A stretch of DNA of 64,000 nt from Hetaerina americana (Eukaryota > Arthropoda > Insecta > Odonata > Calopterygidae): the NCBI GenBank assembly GCA_022747635.1, contig JAKTNV010000004.1:24081179-24145178 (forward strand). Direction: 5' to 3'. Both the position numbers and the translations under genes were made by a program. This document shows, piece by piece, positions 11,701-23,440 of the stretch (position 1 is its first letter; each line of letters begins with the position of its first letter). The notes below the pieces were generated by a model. It saw nothing but the letters and a program-made list of their open reading frames with translations, did no database searches and was not told where the DNA came from.

Positions 11701-14431
11701 CTTAAAAACGTTTATTTTGAATAATTACCGTCATGCAACAAAAATGATGGTTTAAAATAAAATATCTCAGTTTTTGATAAATCCTTATCATTGGATATGC
11801 CAAAAGTGTTAAAATAATGCTTTTTTAACGCAAAATTATCTCCATGGGCACTGAAATACTGAACCCTTGGATCTTAAGTAGCAAGGAAAAAATTAAATAA
11901 TACTCACCATTTATTATCTTAAAGATTGGATAACAGCGTTATTTGTCAGCCCATGTCCATATTTTTCTAACGTTGCCATATTAACATTTTATTGTGGTCG
12001 TAAAATTTCGAACAGCATCCAGGTGTGATTTACAGGTGAAATAATACAAGAGGTAATAAACTTTCAATTCTCACAAGAGAATGCGAAGCCTAAACTGGTG
12101 CTTACGATTGACACAGATCACGTGAAACAGGGAGTTCAGTTTTTCGGTCACTAATCATAAGAAAGTGCATATTTTACTAAAATATACCAAGTTAACTTTT
12201 TTATTCGATTAAAGGTGCAAAAACAAACACATAATTAATGGGAGATACTTCAGGAGGAAAATATCCTCACCTAACTCGATTTTCAGCTAGTAAAGCCAGA
12301 ATATTTCTTTAAAATGTTGGACTGGTGGAATAAAATTAGCGTTGGGTGCATTTCTTTGTTAAAATGTACTATAGTATGACACCACGGATACTAAAAAATG
12401 ATCTCTGTAAAATACACTTTAAAATAATTCCTAAATTAATAACGAGAAAATGAGGACTGAATAAAACAAAGTCAGCGGTTATTCAAGCACAACGCGTATT
12501 CCTTCCCATTTAAATACATGTATATTCAACGATAAGTGACGCGGAATCATGCCCAAAGCGAATATGAGGAAAGATATTCTTATGGATAGAAATTTTGTCT
12601 TCCGAAGATACTGCGTTATAATCCAGGTGAAATTTTTACGAATTGATTAGCCAGATAAGTATTCCATGTCGAATCTGTTTTATTTCATTGCACCAATTTT
12701 TATGAATTGCACATATCTTATTTCATTATGCCTGAAGCCAAAAGCACATACATCCAAGGTTCACCAGAGGTCAAGGGGTCCATTTGTCTTTTTTCAGCTT
12801 TACACGAGCATTGCCATCTTGCCCTATGAGCGAATATCGATCGATAGAACAGCAGCTAAAACATTCCATTAGACTCATAAATTATGGTAACCATTCATTT
12901 GCCATTGTGTTTCCATTGCCTTGGCATTGTGGTTTCTAATCATATTTTTACGCTCAAGTACACTCCATTCTGCGATGAATGAGCATGTTTCATAATTTCC
13001 AGAGTTAATAGCATACATTAGACAGCTAATCTGGGTATTCGGTTGAAATATGTGGTAAAGGTGTCATATTCTTGAAATTGCCACTCGTAATAATAAAGAA
13101 AAAAATCACTGTGTCTACAATTTTCTTTGGCATTTACACCATTGCATGACGATAAAAGATGTTAACACGGTATAAGTAGTAATTAATGGTTTTATTGACA
13201 ATATGCATCAATTCAATGTCCTTTTGCAATCAAATCACGTTAAACAGAAAAATATATTGTAGGATACATTGTTGGATATTGGTCATGAAAACCAAAAAAA
13301 AATGGCTAATGTAATTAACTAGTTCCGAGGAGTGGTGTTACATATCTCGGTTCTCATATTCCAGACTAAAATTTCACCCAGCACGTCAAAAAGAGTAATT
13401 TAAATTATTTCCAATTATAAGACAGTGTTGAAAACATTTTGATGCTATTTGATTTGAAAGACTATACCTATGAATGTATACATCAATATTCGATAGATTG
13501 ATGTTGGCGAGTCAGTGTACATGTAAAAGATATCAATAAATGAAGCAAACGAGTGACATTCTTCTGATAAAAAAATCTCAAAATAATTAAAAATCTAATA
13601 TTTTGTTGATACTAATATCAGCTTCATTTCAAAATAATTCAATAATTCACGGCTACGCGTCACTCTATGCGGCAATGCGTAAGCATGTAAATATAGAGTA
13701 GTCTGTGGCGCACCATACGAATAATCTATTATTAAAGTCATTATGCATAGAATAGGAAGGAAACTGAATAGTTTACTATCGGTATGAATATTAATCAATA
13801 AATATACTAGGGAAAAATAGCAAGAGTATATGATCGATTAAAAACTGAATACCGGTTAAGAATTGGGCACTCCTGTTGTGTATCCATTGGTACACCACCT
13901 ATATAAATTATCGACAAGAGTTTAACACCTATCTAAGGTGTTTTGTGCCTCCTTAAAACATTTCAGTTTTTTAATCACTCTTGACTTATGTCAGGTGAAC
14001 TTAGATTTAAAGGTAAGGTGCATTTTAAATTCACAAAAAAGTTTGTCCCCTTCTAACAAAACATCTGGACCCTTGATTAACAATTTCCTGCTTGTTAGAG
14101 GTCTCCCTCATGGACCATGCTTTCGACTGTTCCTGATGGAGTTATTTTTTATGAAGAGGCCAATCAGACTAACGGAGTAAATCATCCTATTCTGATTTCA
14201 CTTCACAAAAGACGCATAATGATCCACTAAAAAAATAATCAAAATGATGAAATGATGATAGCTATTTATTCAATTTCTCGAATCAACCCAAATGTGTCAA
14301 TTAAATATGGTGCTCGATTAGGTTCAATCACCTTGGACCGGTGTTCATTTCCGCCATGAATGTTTTGCATTTGCATTTTGTCGTCATTCATGACGACATA
14401 ATTTCGAGAGACAGCATGATCAGGAGAGGAA
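5795..14431. other. Large AT-rich gene desert or intron
   Basis: I found no protein similarity, tRNA or recognisable element here. Minor signals only: an acceptor-like TTTCTCACCTACAG ending at 8883 followed by 16 codons and a stop overlapping AATAAA; an acceptor-like TTTCAATTTTCAG near 9690; a donor-like site (minus) near 11905. None is enough to call an exon. If the minus-strand exon chain is real, this is intron. Confidence 0.4.
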
Positions 14432-15309
14432 ATGAGGTCCACGCATGTTACTCAAGTTTCTAGGCCAGCTGAGCTAAATTCCAAAAATTCGCCCAAAAAA
14501 AAAGAAGCGTACCCCACCGAATGTTTTTACCCGTTTCCTCTCATAATGTTTCCGCACCGAAGCGAGAGGCCAGGGTTGCCGTCCGCATTACGCAACGGTG
14601 GACGTCCGAGATCAGAAGCAGGAGGAGAAGGAGTGGGGTCAATTATCCACTTTTGGGCTCCCATCTTCCGAATGTGCGCTCTTCTCAAACCAAACTTTTC
14701 GACTCCTCTCGTCCATTCGCCCGTCCTCCTCCTTCCGTTTCGCAATGAAAGAGAGCGTGGGCGGTGGGTAGCCGTGATTGCCCATCATACACAAGTCCTC
14801 TCCTCCCATCCTCACACTCTCAGCCTTCAACCTGGACTCCTGAGACGAAAAAGAAGGCAGCGCTCCAATCCCCCGACCCACCCAAACCGCCGCAACCCTT
14901 GCACACCCCAGTCGCCTCCTCTCCGCCCCGTTGCCCAAGAAATTCGACGGAGGCGAACTCGTCATGCCCCGGGGCACTTGTCTAACCCAAACACACACGA
15001 GCGCACGAACACATTCTCGTCCAGGAGAATGAGAAGAAAAAAAAAGGGAGAGAGAGGACGGCGTATAATTTATTTCCTCCGGGCTACTCACTCGCAAAAC
15101 ACACTACTCCGGCCCAAAATGAGAAAAAAAATAATACATGTGAAAGAGAAGAGAGGTCTAAAGGAACGAGATGACCCAGTTCTCCTCGTCCCGTGGATTT
15201 CCTCCGTTACATGACAGATAACGAGAGTCGTCCCCTCCCCGACGATTTTCGCGAGTTCTGCTGAAACAACGCGCCCTTCCCGAAAGGAAGAGGTCGCCGG
15301 AGAAGTGGT

Positions 15310-15331
15310 GGGGTTGGGGGTGGGTGGGGGG
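15310..15331 (+). other. G-quadruplex-capable motif
   Basis: Four runs of three or more G are separated by loops of 2, 1 and 1 bases (runs at 15310-15313, 15316-15320, 15322-15324, 15326-15331). Such short loops predict a very stable parallel quadruplex. It lies inside the GC-rich block. Confidence 0.8.
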
Positions 15332-15535
15332 AGGTCTCCCTTCGCACCCCTCCTCACCTACCTCATCCCTCCCCTCCCTCACAACGCTCTCGGAACCCCT
15401 CCCGTTTTCGAGAAAAGCCGAGGCGAAGCCGGAAGAGTGAAATTTCCTGATTTTGAGATGAAGATCAGTCAAATTCATGCGCAATATGACGAAGTGCAGG
15501 AGTGGCAACTTGCCCCGCAAGCAGTGGGGGTCCAA

Positions 15536-15548
15536 CCCCCCCCCCCCC
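15536..15548 (+). repeat. Poly-C tract
   Basis: A run of 13 C at the edge of the GC-rich block. Length may be unstable or mis-assembled. Confidence 0.9.
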
Positions 15549-15580
15549 AATCCCACCCACTTCGATGGTGGGGGAGATGA

Positions 15581-18239
15581 AAAAAAATACGCGTGAATTA
15601 GGCGTCGAAATATACAACGCCCACACCGAATGGTTATAAGATCTGGGCAGAGGATAAGTTCCGAGAAGGAAAAGAACTCGCTGGGAGGAATAGGAGAAAA
15701 CGGATTAGAAATCGAAATTTTTGAACAGAGTCGAGTTTTAATGTTGTAACATATTCATTTTCGGTTTAGATTTCTGATACCCTTGAAGGAAATTCTGATG
15801 TGACGAAATGTTCTCTGAATGTGTCATTAATCAGTGGTAACACAAATTATACTTCCTGCTTGATTTTTGCCGAAGAAAGTAGCGACAGTGTTAAGTTTTG
15901 GGATGGAGAATAAAAAGTATGTAATCGATGCGAATTTCGGATTCTAGGCTTCAAAGGAAAAAGTTGTCCATTGAATCTCCTTCTTCTTCATTTTTGCGTT
16001 ACTAACGACGAAAAAAATCGCAAAAATTATTTTACTTCAGAATGGCGATTAGTCGGACTATAATTCTCGTCGGCTATCCTCAAAGTCATAGTCATATATT
16101 TTACAGACCTATGAAAGTGTGAGGCATCGCTCTCTTCGGATTGAATTTTGAGAAGTCAAATTTGCCCATCATTCTTCAAAATTTTTCAAAGTCCTCCACA
16201 AAGGTTTATTTTTCTCAAAAACTTAAACTGTTCACTTGCAATTAACTGGTCCTGCTAGGGTATTCAACAATTCTCTATTCCAGCCATAATTTTATATCAC
16301 ATCATTTCTGATTTCTCTTATGCCATATTATTTCTCATTTCTCATAATTTCTATTACTCATTTGTGCTTGCTCTAAATTACTTTTGATTGACTTACTTTA
16401 CGATTTTTGTTTGGCATTCTTTAGGATATATTTTAAGGCTCCTTCCTCATGTAAGTTCAGGTTTCGGTCATCCGGAGTGTGTCATGGGGGCAGTTAGATT
16501 TCATTCCGGTGTCTTTCTATATTTAGCTCCTATAGAGTTGACAACTTCGAGAGAGGTTGATAGTCTGAAGGAGAGAGAGAGAGCAGATTAATCGTTCTCA
16601 GAAAGAGGGTCATTCATCTTTACATGTCAGCCTTTTCAGACAGAATTCTTAATCTTGTAGGCAAATGAATGCCACTTTCGTCCCGGCAAATAAATACTCG
16701 TATTCAGATACAATTGTTATCTCTCATACTTCAGGCAATGAATTCATTCTATTTTGACCGACTAACGGTCTAGTAGTTTCAAAGCAGGACAAGCGTCTAA
16801 ACCGAAAGCTTGCTAGCTCCAATTCTAACTGGCGTTTTGATTTAATAAATTATTATCACGGATACATCTTTACCATACTAAATTTTCATCCATATCTGTA
16901 ACTTAAAATCATTTTACAAATCCATTTTGTAAAAACACGGCACACGGGACCAGAAATGTCCACTTTCTTCCGTACTAAGTTTTACACCAATAATGGGAAT
17001 TGCATAATCTGTAAAAACTTTGTGACTTAACTTTAACTTTAAGGATAGTTCCTTCTACTTAATCATTTGATCGGCCTATGTACTTGGGTATTGACGACCT
17101 AAAAGCTGCACAAAAATATCAAAAATGTCGTTTCCGGTATTAGAGTGAATAATTCAAAATTATCTTAAAGATTTTGCACTCCACAATTTCTATGCTATAT
17201 GTAACAATACAGGATAGCTCAAACAATTTAATTTGGAATATCGAGAAATACAAAGAGATATAAATTCATATTTTCTATATTTTGATAAATTCCATTATTA
17301 CTTTATTATTTCTACACTCCCGCATTTTGTAATGGATCTAGTATTTTCCTAATGTTCCGTCTTTCTAGTTATTTGACTTATTGAATCATAGTTCAATGCT
17401 AGGAATTCAATTGTATGTAATCATTCTGACTCAATTACTGTGTGACTGAACTGCATTTTTAGCAATTCCCTTTTTGTTTTAAATTGCACCATATCGCACC
17501 TTCATACATTTTTTCCTCGATTTCTAATTTTTCGAAACAATATGACGGTATTATTCTTGCCAAATGCTTGGTATTTTTAACCTTCATCATTTGAACAACG
17601 CCTGTTACTAAATTTTTCGAGTATATTTGATTCATTTCCAGTGGCATTATTTCTTACAAATACATTCGAAAGAAAAACCGATAAAATATCACAATTTAAT
17701 TAATCAAGCTCGAAAAACCTACCATTCCACAGGATGGTTTTAATTATGGTATTCCTGAAGGAAAATTTTATGTCTCTAGTCTTGCAATATGCAATATTTC
17801 TCGTTGAACTGAGACAGTGAGCAATTCTCCCACGTGAGGCACATAAATGGCACACCTTGGTTTTTTCCGTTGCTTTTTATATGTCGACATACGATGCCGA
17901 GTGTTGGCGCACAGTATCGCGATCAAAACAATGAGCGTCAGTAACGGTCAGCTCCCACACTTCCTTCCAATCACAGTCTCCACTACCCACTAATACACGA
18001 TGTGTCCTCAATTTTTCCTATTTCATTTCTCATCAATCATGTTCTCGTCCTAATTTTTCAAATGATTTTAACTTTTCTTAGCCACTTCAAAGCTTGATAC
18101 ACGACATGAAGGAATAACCAATGCGAGGCATGATAAGAAGATATTATATTCGTAGAATAAGCAGTTAAAGAAAAAACATTTAAAATTCGCAAACGAAGAT
18201 GATCTTTTCCTATGTCATCTACTGGCTGAACAACAGCTA
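15581..18239. other. AT-rich, nothing firm
   Basis: No protein similarity seen. There is a short GA repeat (GGAGAGAGAGAGAGC) near 16570-16584. The rest is AT-rich with small unsupported frames. Confidence 0.4.
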
Positions 18240-18391
18240 CGAGGGTCATCCGGAAAGTAGTACCCGTTCGTGCCGCATGAAGTGTTGACGACGCGAGTAG
18301 CCGCTGGACGAGGTCAGATAGCTTCAGTGGCTTGTCTGCCTTCTCTGAGCCAAGTTGCGTGACGCTAGCATTGCCTGTGTTGTTTCTGTGA

Positions 18392-18799
18392 TTGTTTACA
18401 ATGTTTAAAAAAATTGAGAACGCCGCCAGTTGTGAAGTGAGGGCAGTGATTAAATTCCTCAATGCAAGAAACGTTCGCCCATGTGATATTCATCGCCAAT
18501 TAAAGGAGGTGTATGGAGACAATGTAATGGACGAGTCGTCTGTTCGGCGGTGGTGTCGCAACTTCAACATGGGGAGGGGGAACACACACGACGATGAGCG
18601 TTCGGAGAGACCGTCTGTCATTACAGACCAACTGGTGAGCTCAGTTGACGAATTCGTGAGGAACGATCGGCGCGTCACAATTGATGACATCTGTGAGCAT
18701 TTTCCCAATGTTTCTCGAACAATTGTTCATGAAATTGTTAAACACCATCTGCATTATGCAAAAATTTGTGCAAGATGGGTTCCTCGCGTATCTCAATGA
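18392..18799 (+). pseudogene. Mariner transposase N-terminal part (paired HTH), truncated
   Basis: This 135-codon frame begins MFTMFKKIENAASCEVRAV. The second Met (18401) is the likelier natural start, as mariner proteins usually open a few residues before a helix-turn-helix (HTH_48-type) domain. Residues ~12-60 form the first HTH (KFLNARNVRPCDIHRQLKEV, then SSVRRWCRNF). Residues ~80-130 form the second (SVDEFVRNDRRVTIDDICEH, then SRTIVHEIVKHHL). It reaches the conserved KICARWVPR and then runs out of frame because roughly 180 codons with the DD34D-type catalytic triad are deleted. The product, if made, could bind the terminal repeats without catalysis and could act as a repressor; that is inference. 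Confidence 0.85.
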
Positions 18800-18893
18800 G
18801 CTGGCGGCGAAGGACTATGCAGCAGGAATACAGAAACTTGTCACACGTTATGACAAATGCCTTAATTTGCTTGGAGATTATGTTGAGAAGTAG
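18780..18893 (+). pseudogene. Mariner transposase C-terminal remnant
   Basis: In a different frame from the N-terminal part, the sequence reads AYLNELAAKDYAAGIQKLVT, then RYDKCLNLLGDYVEK and a stop. This is the usual last ~40 residues of mariner transposases ('...GI..L..RYDKCL...GDYVEK'). It follows the deletion junction near 18778-18790 directly, so the two ends are joined out of frame. Confidence 0.85.
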
Positions 18894-18994
18894 TTTAAAG
18901 TATCCTCTTTCAAATAAAATTTTTTATGTTTGTTAATATTTACTTTTGTGTCTTTATTTCACGAACGGGTACTACTTTCCGGATGACCCTCGTA

Positions 18995-21149
18995 TAAAGC
19001 CTCTACAATAATTGTGAATCATGTGATAGAATTAAATAGTAAACGGCACATTAACTGTAATATTTTAAAATATCCAGCAGGATAACAGCGATTTTCACGA
19101 AGAAATTATCAGAAAAATGCCGGTTAAAGGAATGATGCAATGTTTCCACTAAACGGGGAACGTTTATATTGAAAATATCTTCGTCCCATTAAGGTCTATC
19201 ATCTACACCCTTATGTAATCTATTTAATACTTATACTTGAAAGTCATACAAAGAAAAATAAACGTGTTTAACATTCTTTGCTATAACTTGAAAACCGAGA
19301 GGAGCAGAAAGCTGAGCTTTGGAGGGGATGGGGGTTGATTATTACGTAACTAATTCCTGGCACATATTTTTTTGTTTATTTTGTAGTTAAGTTTTTTTAT
19401 ATTCAATTTTTTATTGCAGAAACAAATTAATTTAACAATCTGAGCAGAACTATCTGAAATTGTATATTTATATATTCTCAAAACTGAGGCAAGGTTCTTT
19501 AATTTTAAAAAATGGTACAAAAAAACCGTTGAGTTAAATGAAAATGAAGGACATTTTAAATTTCTCAACAACACTTGAGGCAAGGACAGTTTTTTTCAAA
19601 ATAATATATGAGAATAGATTTCACTAATCAACGTGCGAACGTGCGAAATCAACTGTTGAAAATTATACATGATATTACGTAATGGTATATGAAGAACGAT
19701 GTTCTGTATAGAAGGTACTAAGGGGTAAAGAAATCAACATTAACAGAGAAGAGAGTTGGGCTGCAATAAACCGGACTTAAACTTGAAATACTGATGATAA
19801 TTACGTAATATATTACACTTTAGATTAGAATTAATGTCTTTATCGAGGAAACGACTACAATAAGTGTTTTTTTATTTCGTAAGCGATAAAAAACCAAATC
19901 CTGTTGTAACATTCCAAATTAAATTTTCTAGAGCCACAGGCTACGGTTATTACGAATAACGCGGTCAAAGAAATTATTGTAAACTATGAATTTGTTACAA
20001 AAATTGTGCGAGCAATACTTACCAGTTCTCACTAAATACGATCTCTTTTCCAAGATATTCGGACTAGGTCATAATCTGTAATTGTGTTCTCTAGCTACTT
20101 TGGTATTTCATAACTTACTGCAAAGGATTCTTAATCGTTTATGGCTTCTAAATAAGTACAAGTTTGCGTATTAATGTATCAGTATTTTTGCGTATCTAAA
20201 TAAATAGGGCGTCTATTCTTGAACATGTATTTCTCGCTCATTTTAAATGCAGCATTTAATTAAGCTCTGTTCCAGAAGAAGTTCTGGTCCAGTTATTATC
20301 TATTTTGCAACATTATTCTCTTTAAGTAATCACTTCACCTGCATAAAAAAGCTACATTTCTTAATAATACTTTCTATCCTTTATAGATACAGACATTCTA
20401 TTGATATATTTTTACACATATTATAGATAAATTAATGTATATATTATTCAAGTGAATTCAGTAGCAATTTTTATGAAATTCAGATTATTTTTATTTCTTA
20501 AAATTAGCGTTTTAATATTAACTGTCTATCTTTAACTGTCTTTGTTAATCATGAATAAGACATTAACCTACATATAAGTGTCGACGATTAAAATATAGAG
20601 ACTGTTTGCTTTCAAAGATATTCTCAGATATTACTTAACTTGTGAAAATGTGTATAAATAAAATAAGATACTTCTAATCAGTTATTTATATACTTCTCTT
20701 CGCTGCTCCACATATTATTTTTTGCAAATCCAAGAAATGAATTCTGATATTTTAAAAATTCATGCTCCTAAGCATAAACGTTAGTTTCATGATCACACAT
20801 TTACAATTAGTTTTTGTTGCTTGCGGCTAAAATTAATATGTAATAATATAAATAATGTTTGTGTAATGTGGATGTAATAATATAAATATCCTAAAAAAAT
20901 TAAATAAATTCATGGGTCAAATCGTCGAAAAAAATAATTATTCATATTTAGGGTCAGGATCGAAAAATTAGGGGAAAGAATTGAAATGGACACGATTCTT
21001 TTTTTATTCATATTTACTGATGAATGTTTTGCCAATATGAAATGCACCCTAACCAAAATATAGCAAAGTAATCACTTAAGTTACCAAAATTTCATTTCCC
21101 CCAATAAATAATTACCCGTTTAAATGCGATCCATTATGGATATTTAAAT
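18995..21149. other. AT-rich, one weak micro-exon candidate
   Basis: No protein family seen. On the minus strand 20034-20074 reads SEYLGKEIVFSEN up to a consensus donor (CTG/GTAAGTATTG), but the acceptor is weak and the segment is only 41 bp. I leave it uncalled. Confidence 0.35.
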
Positions 21150-23440
21150 ATTCATATGCAGAATCCACTAAAGGATCGAAAGGTATGGCTAATGCTTAGA
21201 GTTCCAATAATCAAGGATGAGAGATGTTCAATGGGAAGAGGGGGTGGGTGAGAAACGCCAGAGGGAAGCTGAATCAGCAGTAGGGACCGAATGACCGCCA
21301 GTTTAAGTGGTCCTCCGTTCACCAAGTTCGTTGCGACCTTCATGTGTGCTAAGGTTAAAAGACACGTTCTTGTCCTTGGGGTGAGATGCTGCCTCCAAAA
21401 GGTGGATGAACTAACTATCCAGTAGTCAACAGAAGAGCAATGGAGAAGGCAACGGGAGATCACTCCGTTGAGATTCCGCGTGCAGAAATCATGACAGGCG
21501 CGAGACAGGCAGAAATCTGATAGTACTACGGGCCGTGGAGCAAAAGAAATATCCGACAAGGGAAGATGGAGGAAATATTCCATACCATCGAAAGCCAGCG
21601 AAATCCCAGTAAAACTGACAAGATCGAAACACGGAATGTAAGAGTACCCTACCTAGGATAGTGATGCTATAAGTGAAGAAGATGATGGTTAGGAACTAAA
21701 TAGCGATTTTAGACATGCGCGACACTTGATGGAAACGGAATCCCGACTTTCGGAGAGATATTAGAATAAACTTAAGAAAGAACAAAGTCAAGGAAGAGAG
21801 GAAAGCTCGGAAGTCACAAAAATCTAAAGAACAAAGTCACCAAATTCTATGGATAAAAAAGAATTGAGCTGAATATGTTGCGGAGGATATTCAAGATCAT
21901 TTAAGAAGAGGAAGACAGGGCAACGCATCCTGAAAAATTCAATTCCATTCGGTAAAACAAGAACCAAACCAAGTACACTTTCAGACAATGAGGTAGGGAC
22001 AGAGATGGATGATTTAGGGATTGCCGAAGATCAAAAGAATGGATAGAGTGATTGAGAAATGGAGAAAATAGAACGAGGATGGACTAATTGAAGGGGAAAA
22101 ATAAACTATAAAGCAGGGCCACTGACGGCTTATGGAGTATTTGAATACAAGCTGCAAACTTTTAGCATAGGTAAAGTAATAGGTGAGGATAATGCAGGCA
22201 GAAGAGCTCCAGATGTTAGTGTGGAAGCAAAAGAACAGGAATTTAATTTTGGTATAAAATGCTATGACAAAGCTACTACACAGAAAAAATAACTACAAAA
22301 AATTAATACCGTATGATGCAGTAAGTACATACTAACATGTCCAAAATAATATTCCATGCAATGAAAAATGGATTAAAGGAAAAATAGAACTTGAAAAATA
22401 GTGTTTAGGAGGTTCAATTTATTTGAGAGTCCAGAAGTGGAAGAGAAGTTATGGAAGCAATATTAGCACTACATGTGAAAATGAAAACGTTCCTGGAAAT
22501 AAACACGCCACTGCCATTGGTCTTCTTGGAGAGAGAGAAAACTGTTAAGTATTGCGGCTATATTAAAATCAACATTAATGAAGTAGAATGGAGGACAAAG
22601 ATAAAGAAAGGATTAAGGCCAGGGTGTCAACATGCTAACTCAAAGAGGAAATTATGAGAAGAAATACATAACAACAAGTAAAGATTTATGGAAATAGCAA
22701 GCACAGAACTCAATTTTCTGATGGCAATGTATAAATAGGGAAGTATGATATAAATTCAAATATTTCAGAGTCTGAAAAATATTCACCTCGATCCCTTAAT
22801 GTCCGGTCGAGCGCTTTAGCCAGTTAAGCTATCGAGGAAGTGTGTTATAAAAATAATTTTTCAAGTTTTATCTAATTCGTTTAAGAGATAGGAATCGAAG
22901 GCCAGTAAAATAAAGCTGATACTTGTGATCAAAAATCGTAAAAATAAGTCGATCTATGATTATAATAGAAAACTATGAAATAGTACAAGTTAATCAATGT
23001 TTTTATTGGTCACGAAGGAAAACAGGTGTTTTGCAGTTTCAGAAAAGAATGGAAATGACAAAAAAAGCCTTCAAAGCCAAGAGGAATGGGCTAGCAGTCA
23101 TAAAAATGCAGAAATTGCGGAAAATATTGAAAAAAACCTTCACCTGGAGCTCATTGCTTTATGTAAGTGGAAGTTAAATTATGGGTAAGAAGGAGAGACA
23201 GTTTCGAGACCATAGAAATGCAAATCTGGAGAAGAATAATAACGATAGGTCGGATAAAAAGAAAGCAAATATGGAAGTTCCATAAGAAATAAAAGGAAAG
23301 GGGAACAAATAAAAATTAAATTTTTGGGTCAGGTTCTTTAGAAGTAATTTAAGTTTTTTTAAATATTATGTAAGGTAAGAGGGAAAGACCAAGGCTACAA
23401 TATTTGAATAGGGAACAAAAATTAAATGAGGCCGAGAATT
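21150..23440 (+). pseudogene. Decayed APE-type LINE, interrupted by a SINE head
   Basis: Plus-strand fragments follow LINE order. Near 21625-21665, KIETRNVRVPYLG resembles the 'KIxTWNVRTL' start of an AP-type endonuclease. Near 22590-22640, EWRTKIKKGLRPGCQ resembles the 'G(V/L)RQGC' reverse-transcriptase block. At 23045-23165 there is KAFKAKRNGLAVIKMQ, then RKILKKTFTWSSLLY, the typical 'A..AF..KR..L......RK.LVKT.VWS.LLYG' C-terminal motif. At 23195-23235, RRFETIEMQIWRRIITIGRI matches the 'W.WRR...I.W..R' that follows. Frames are heavily broken. The block upstream (21180-21600), with GGCAACGGGAGATCACTCCG, may be its untranslated leader. An unrelated tRNA-like segment sits near 22.8 kb. Confidence 0.6.
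22700..22840 (-). mobile_element. tRNA-derived SINE head, truncated
   Basis: On the minus strand 22836-22784 has tRNA-like layout: a box-A-like TAGCTTAACTGGCTAAAGC, a 7-base pairing of CCTCGAT with ATCGAGG, and then GTGAATATTTTTCAGA. That last block is shared with the SINE at 50358 (TTGAATATTTTTCAGAG), which suggests a related family. The internal box B is degenerate. No conserved core or 3' tail is present, and it is inserted in LINE sequence. Confidence 0.5.

Larger units (their letters stand above)
14432..15580. promoter_or_regulatory. GC- and CpG-rich block, possible promoter region
   Basis: Base composition switches sharply to GC-rich with many CpG dinucleotides, purine/pyrimidine tracts and CT- or GA-rich runs (for example GGGAGAGAGAGG near 15045). 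A 260-codon plus-strand frame (14432-15214) and overlapping frames on both strands are open, but their products are Arg/Pro/Ser-rich and differ in every frame. This is what stop-poor GC-rich DNA gives by chance, so I do not call a protein. Known biology links such blocks to promoters or first exons; here that is inference. Confidence 0.45.
18240..18992 (+). mobile_element. Non-autonomous mariner deletion derivative, copy 1
   Basis: The element has perfect 33-bp terminal inverted repeats (18240-18272 and 18960-18992; outer end CGAGGGTCATCCGGAAAGTA) and is flanked by TA on both sides (18238-18239 and 18993-18994), the target duplication of Tc1/mariner elements. It is 753 bp long, well under the roughly 1.3 kb of a full mariner. 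Inside are the DNA-binding N-terminus and the extreme C-terminus of a mariner transposase, with the catalytic middle missing. A second 753-bp copy with the same deletion lies inverted at 30738-31490. It cannot make active transposase, so it must have moved using a full-length relative elsewhere. Confidence 0.92.

Noticed and set aside
11900..11980. Minus-strand segment reading KYGHGLTNNAVIQSLR before a donor-like site
   Set aside because: The frame hits two stops just before the donor and the acceptor is poor.
14432..15214. 260-codon open frame as a protein-coding gene
   Set aside because: It lies in stop-poor GC-rich DNA where several frames on both strands are open. The product is low-complexity and matches nothing I recognise.
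18058..18462. 134-codon minus-strand frame over the left end of mariner copy 1
   Set aside because: It spans the transposon terminus and runs antisense to the transposase. It also exists at copy 2 only as far as the element extends, so it is a shadow.
21152..21583. 143-codon minus-strand open frame
   Set aside because: It lies opposite sequence that fits a LINE leader on the plus strand. It has no domain and no start context.
22784..22836. Functional tRNA gene
   Set aside because: The box B is degenerate and no cloverleaf with proper T-arm forms. Better explained as a SINE head.
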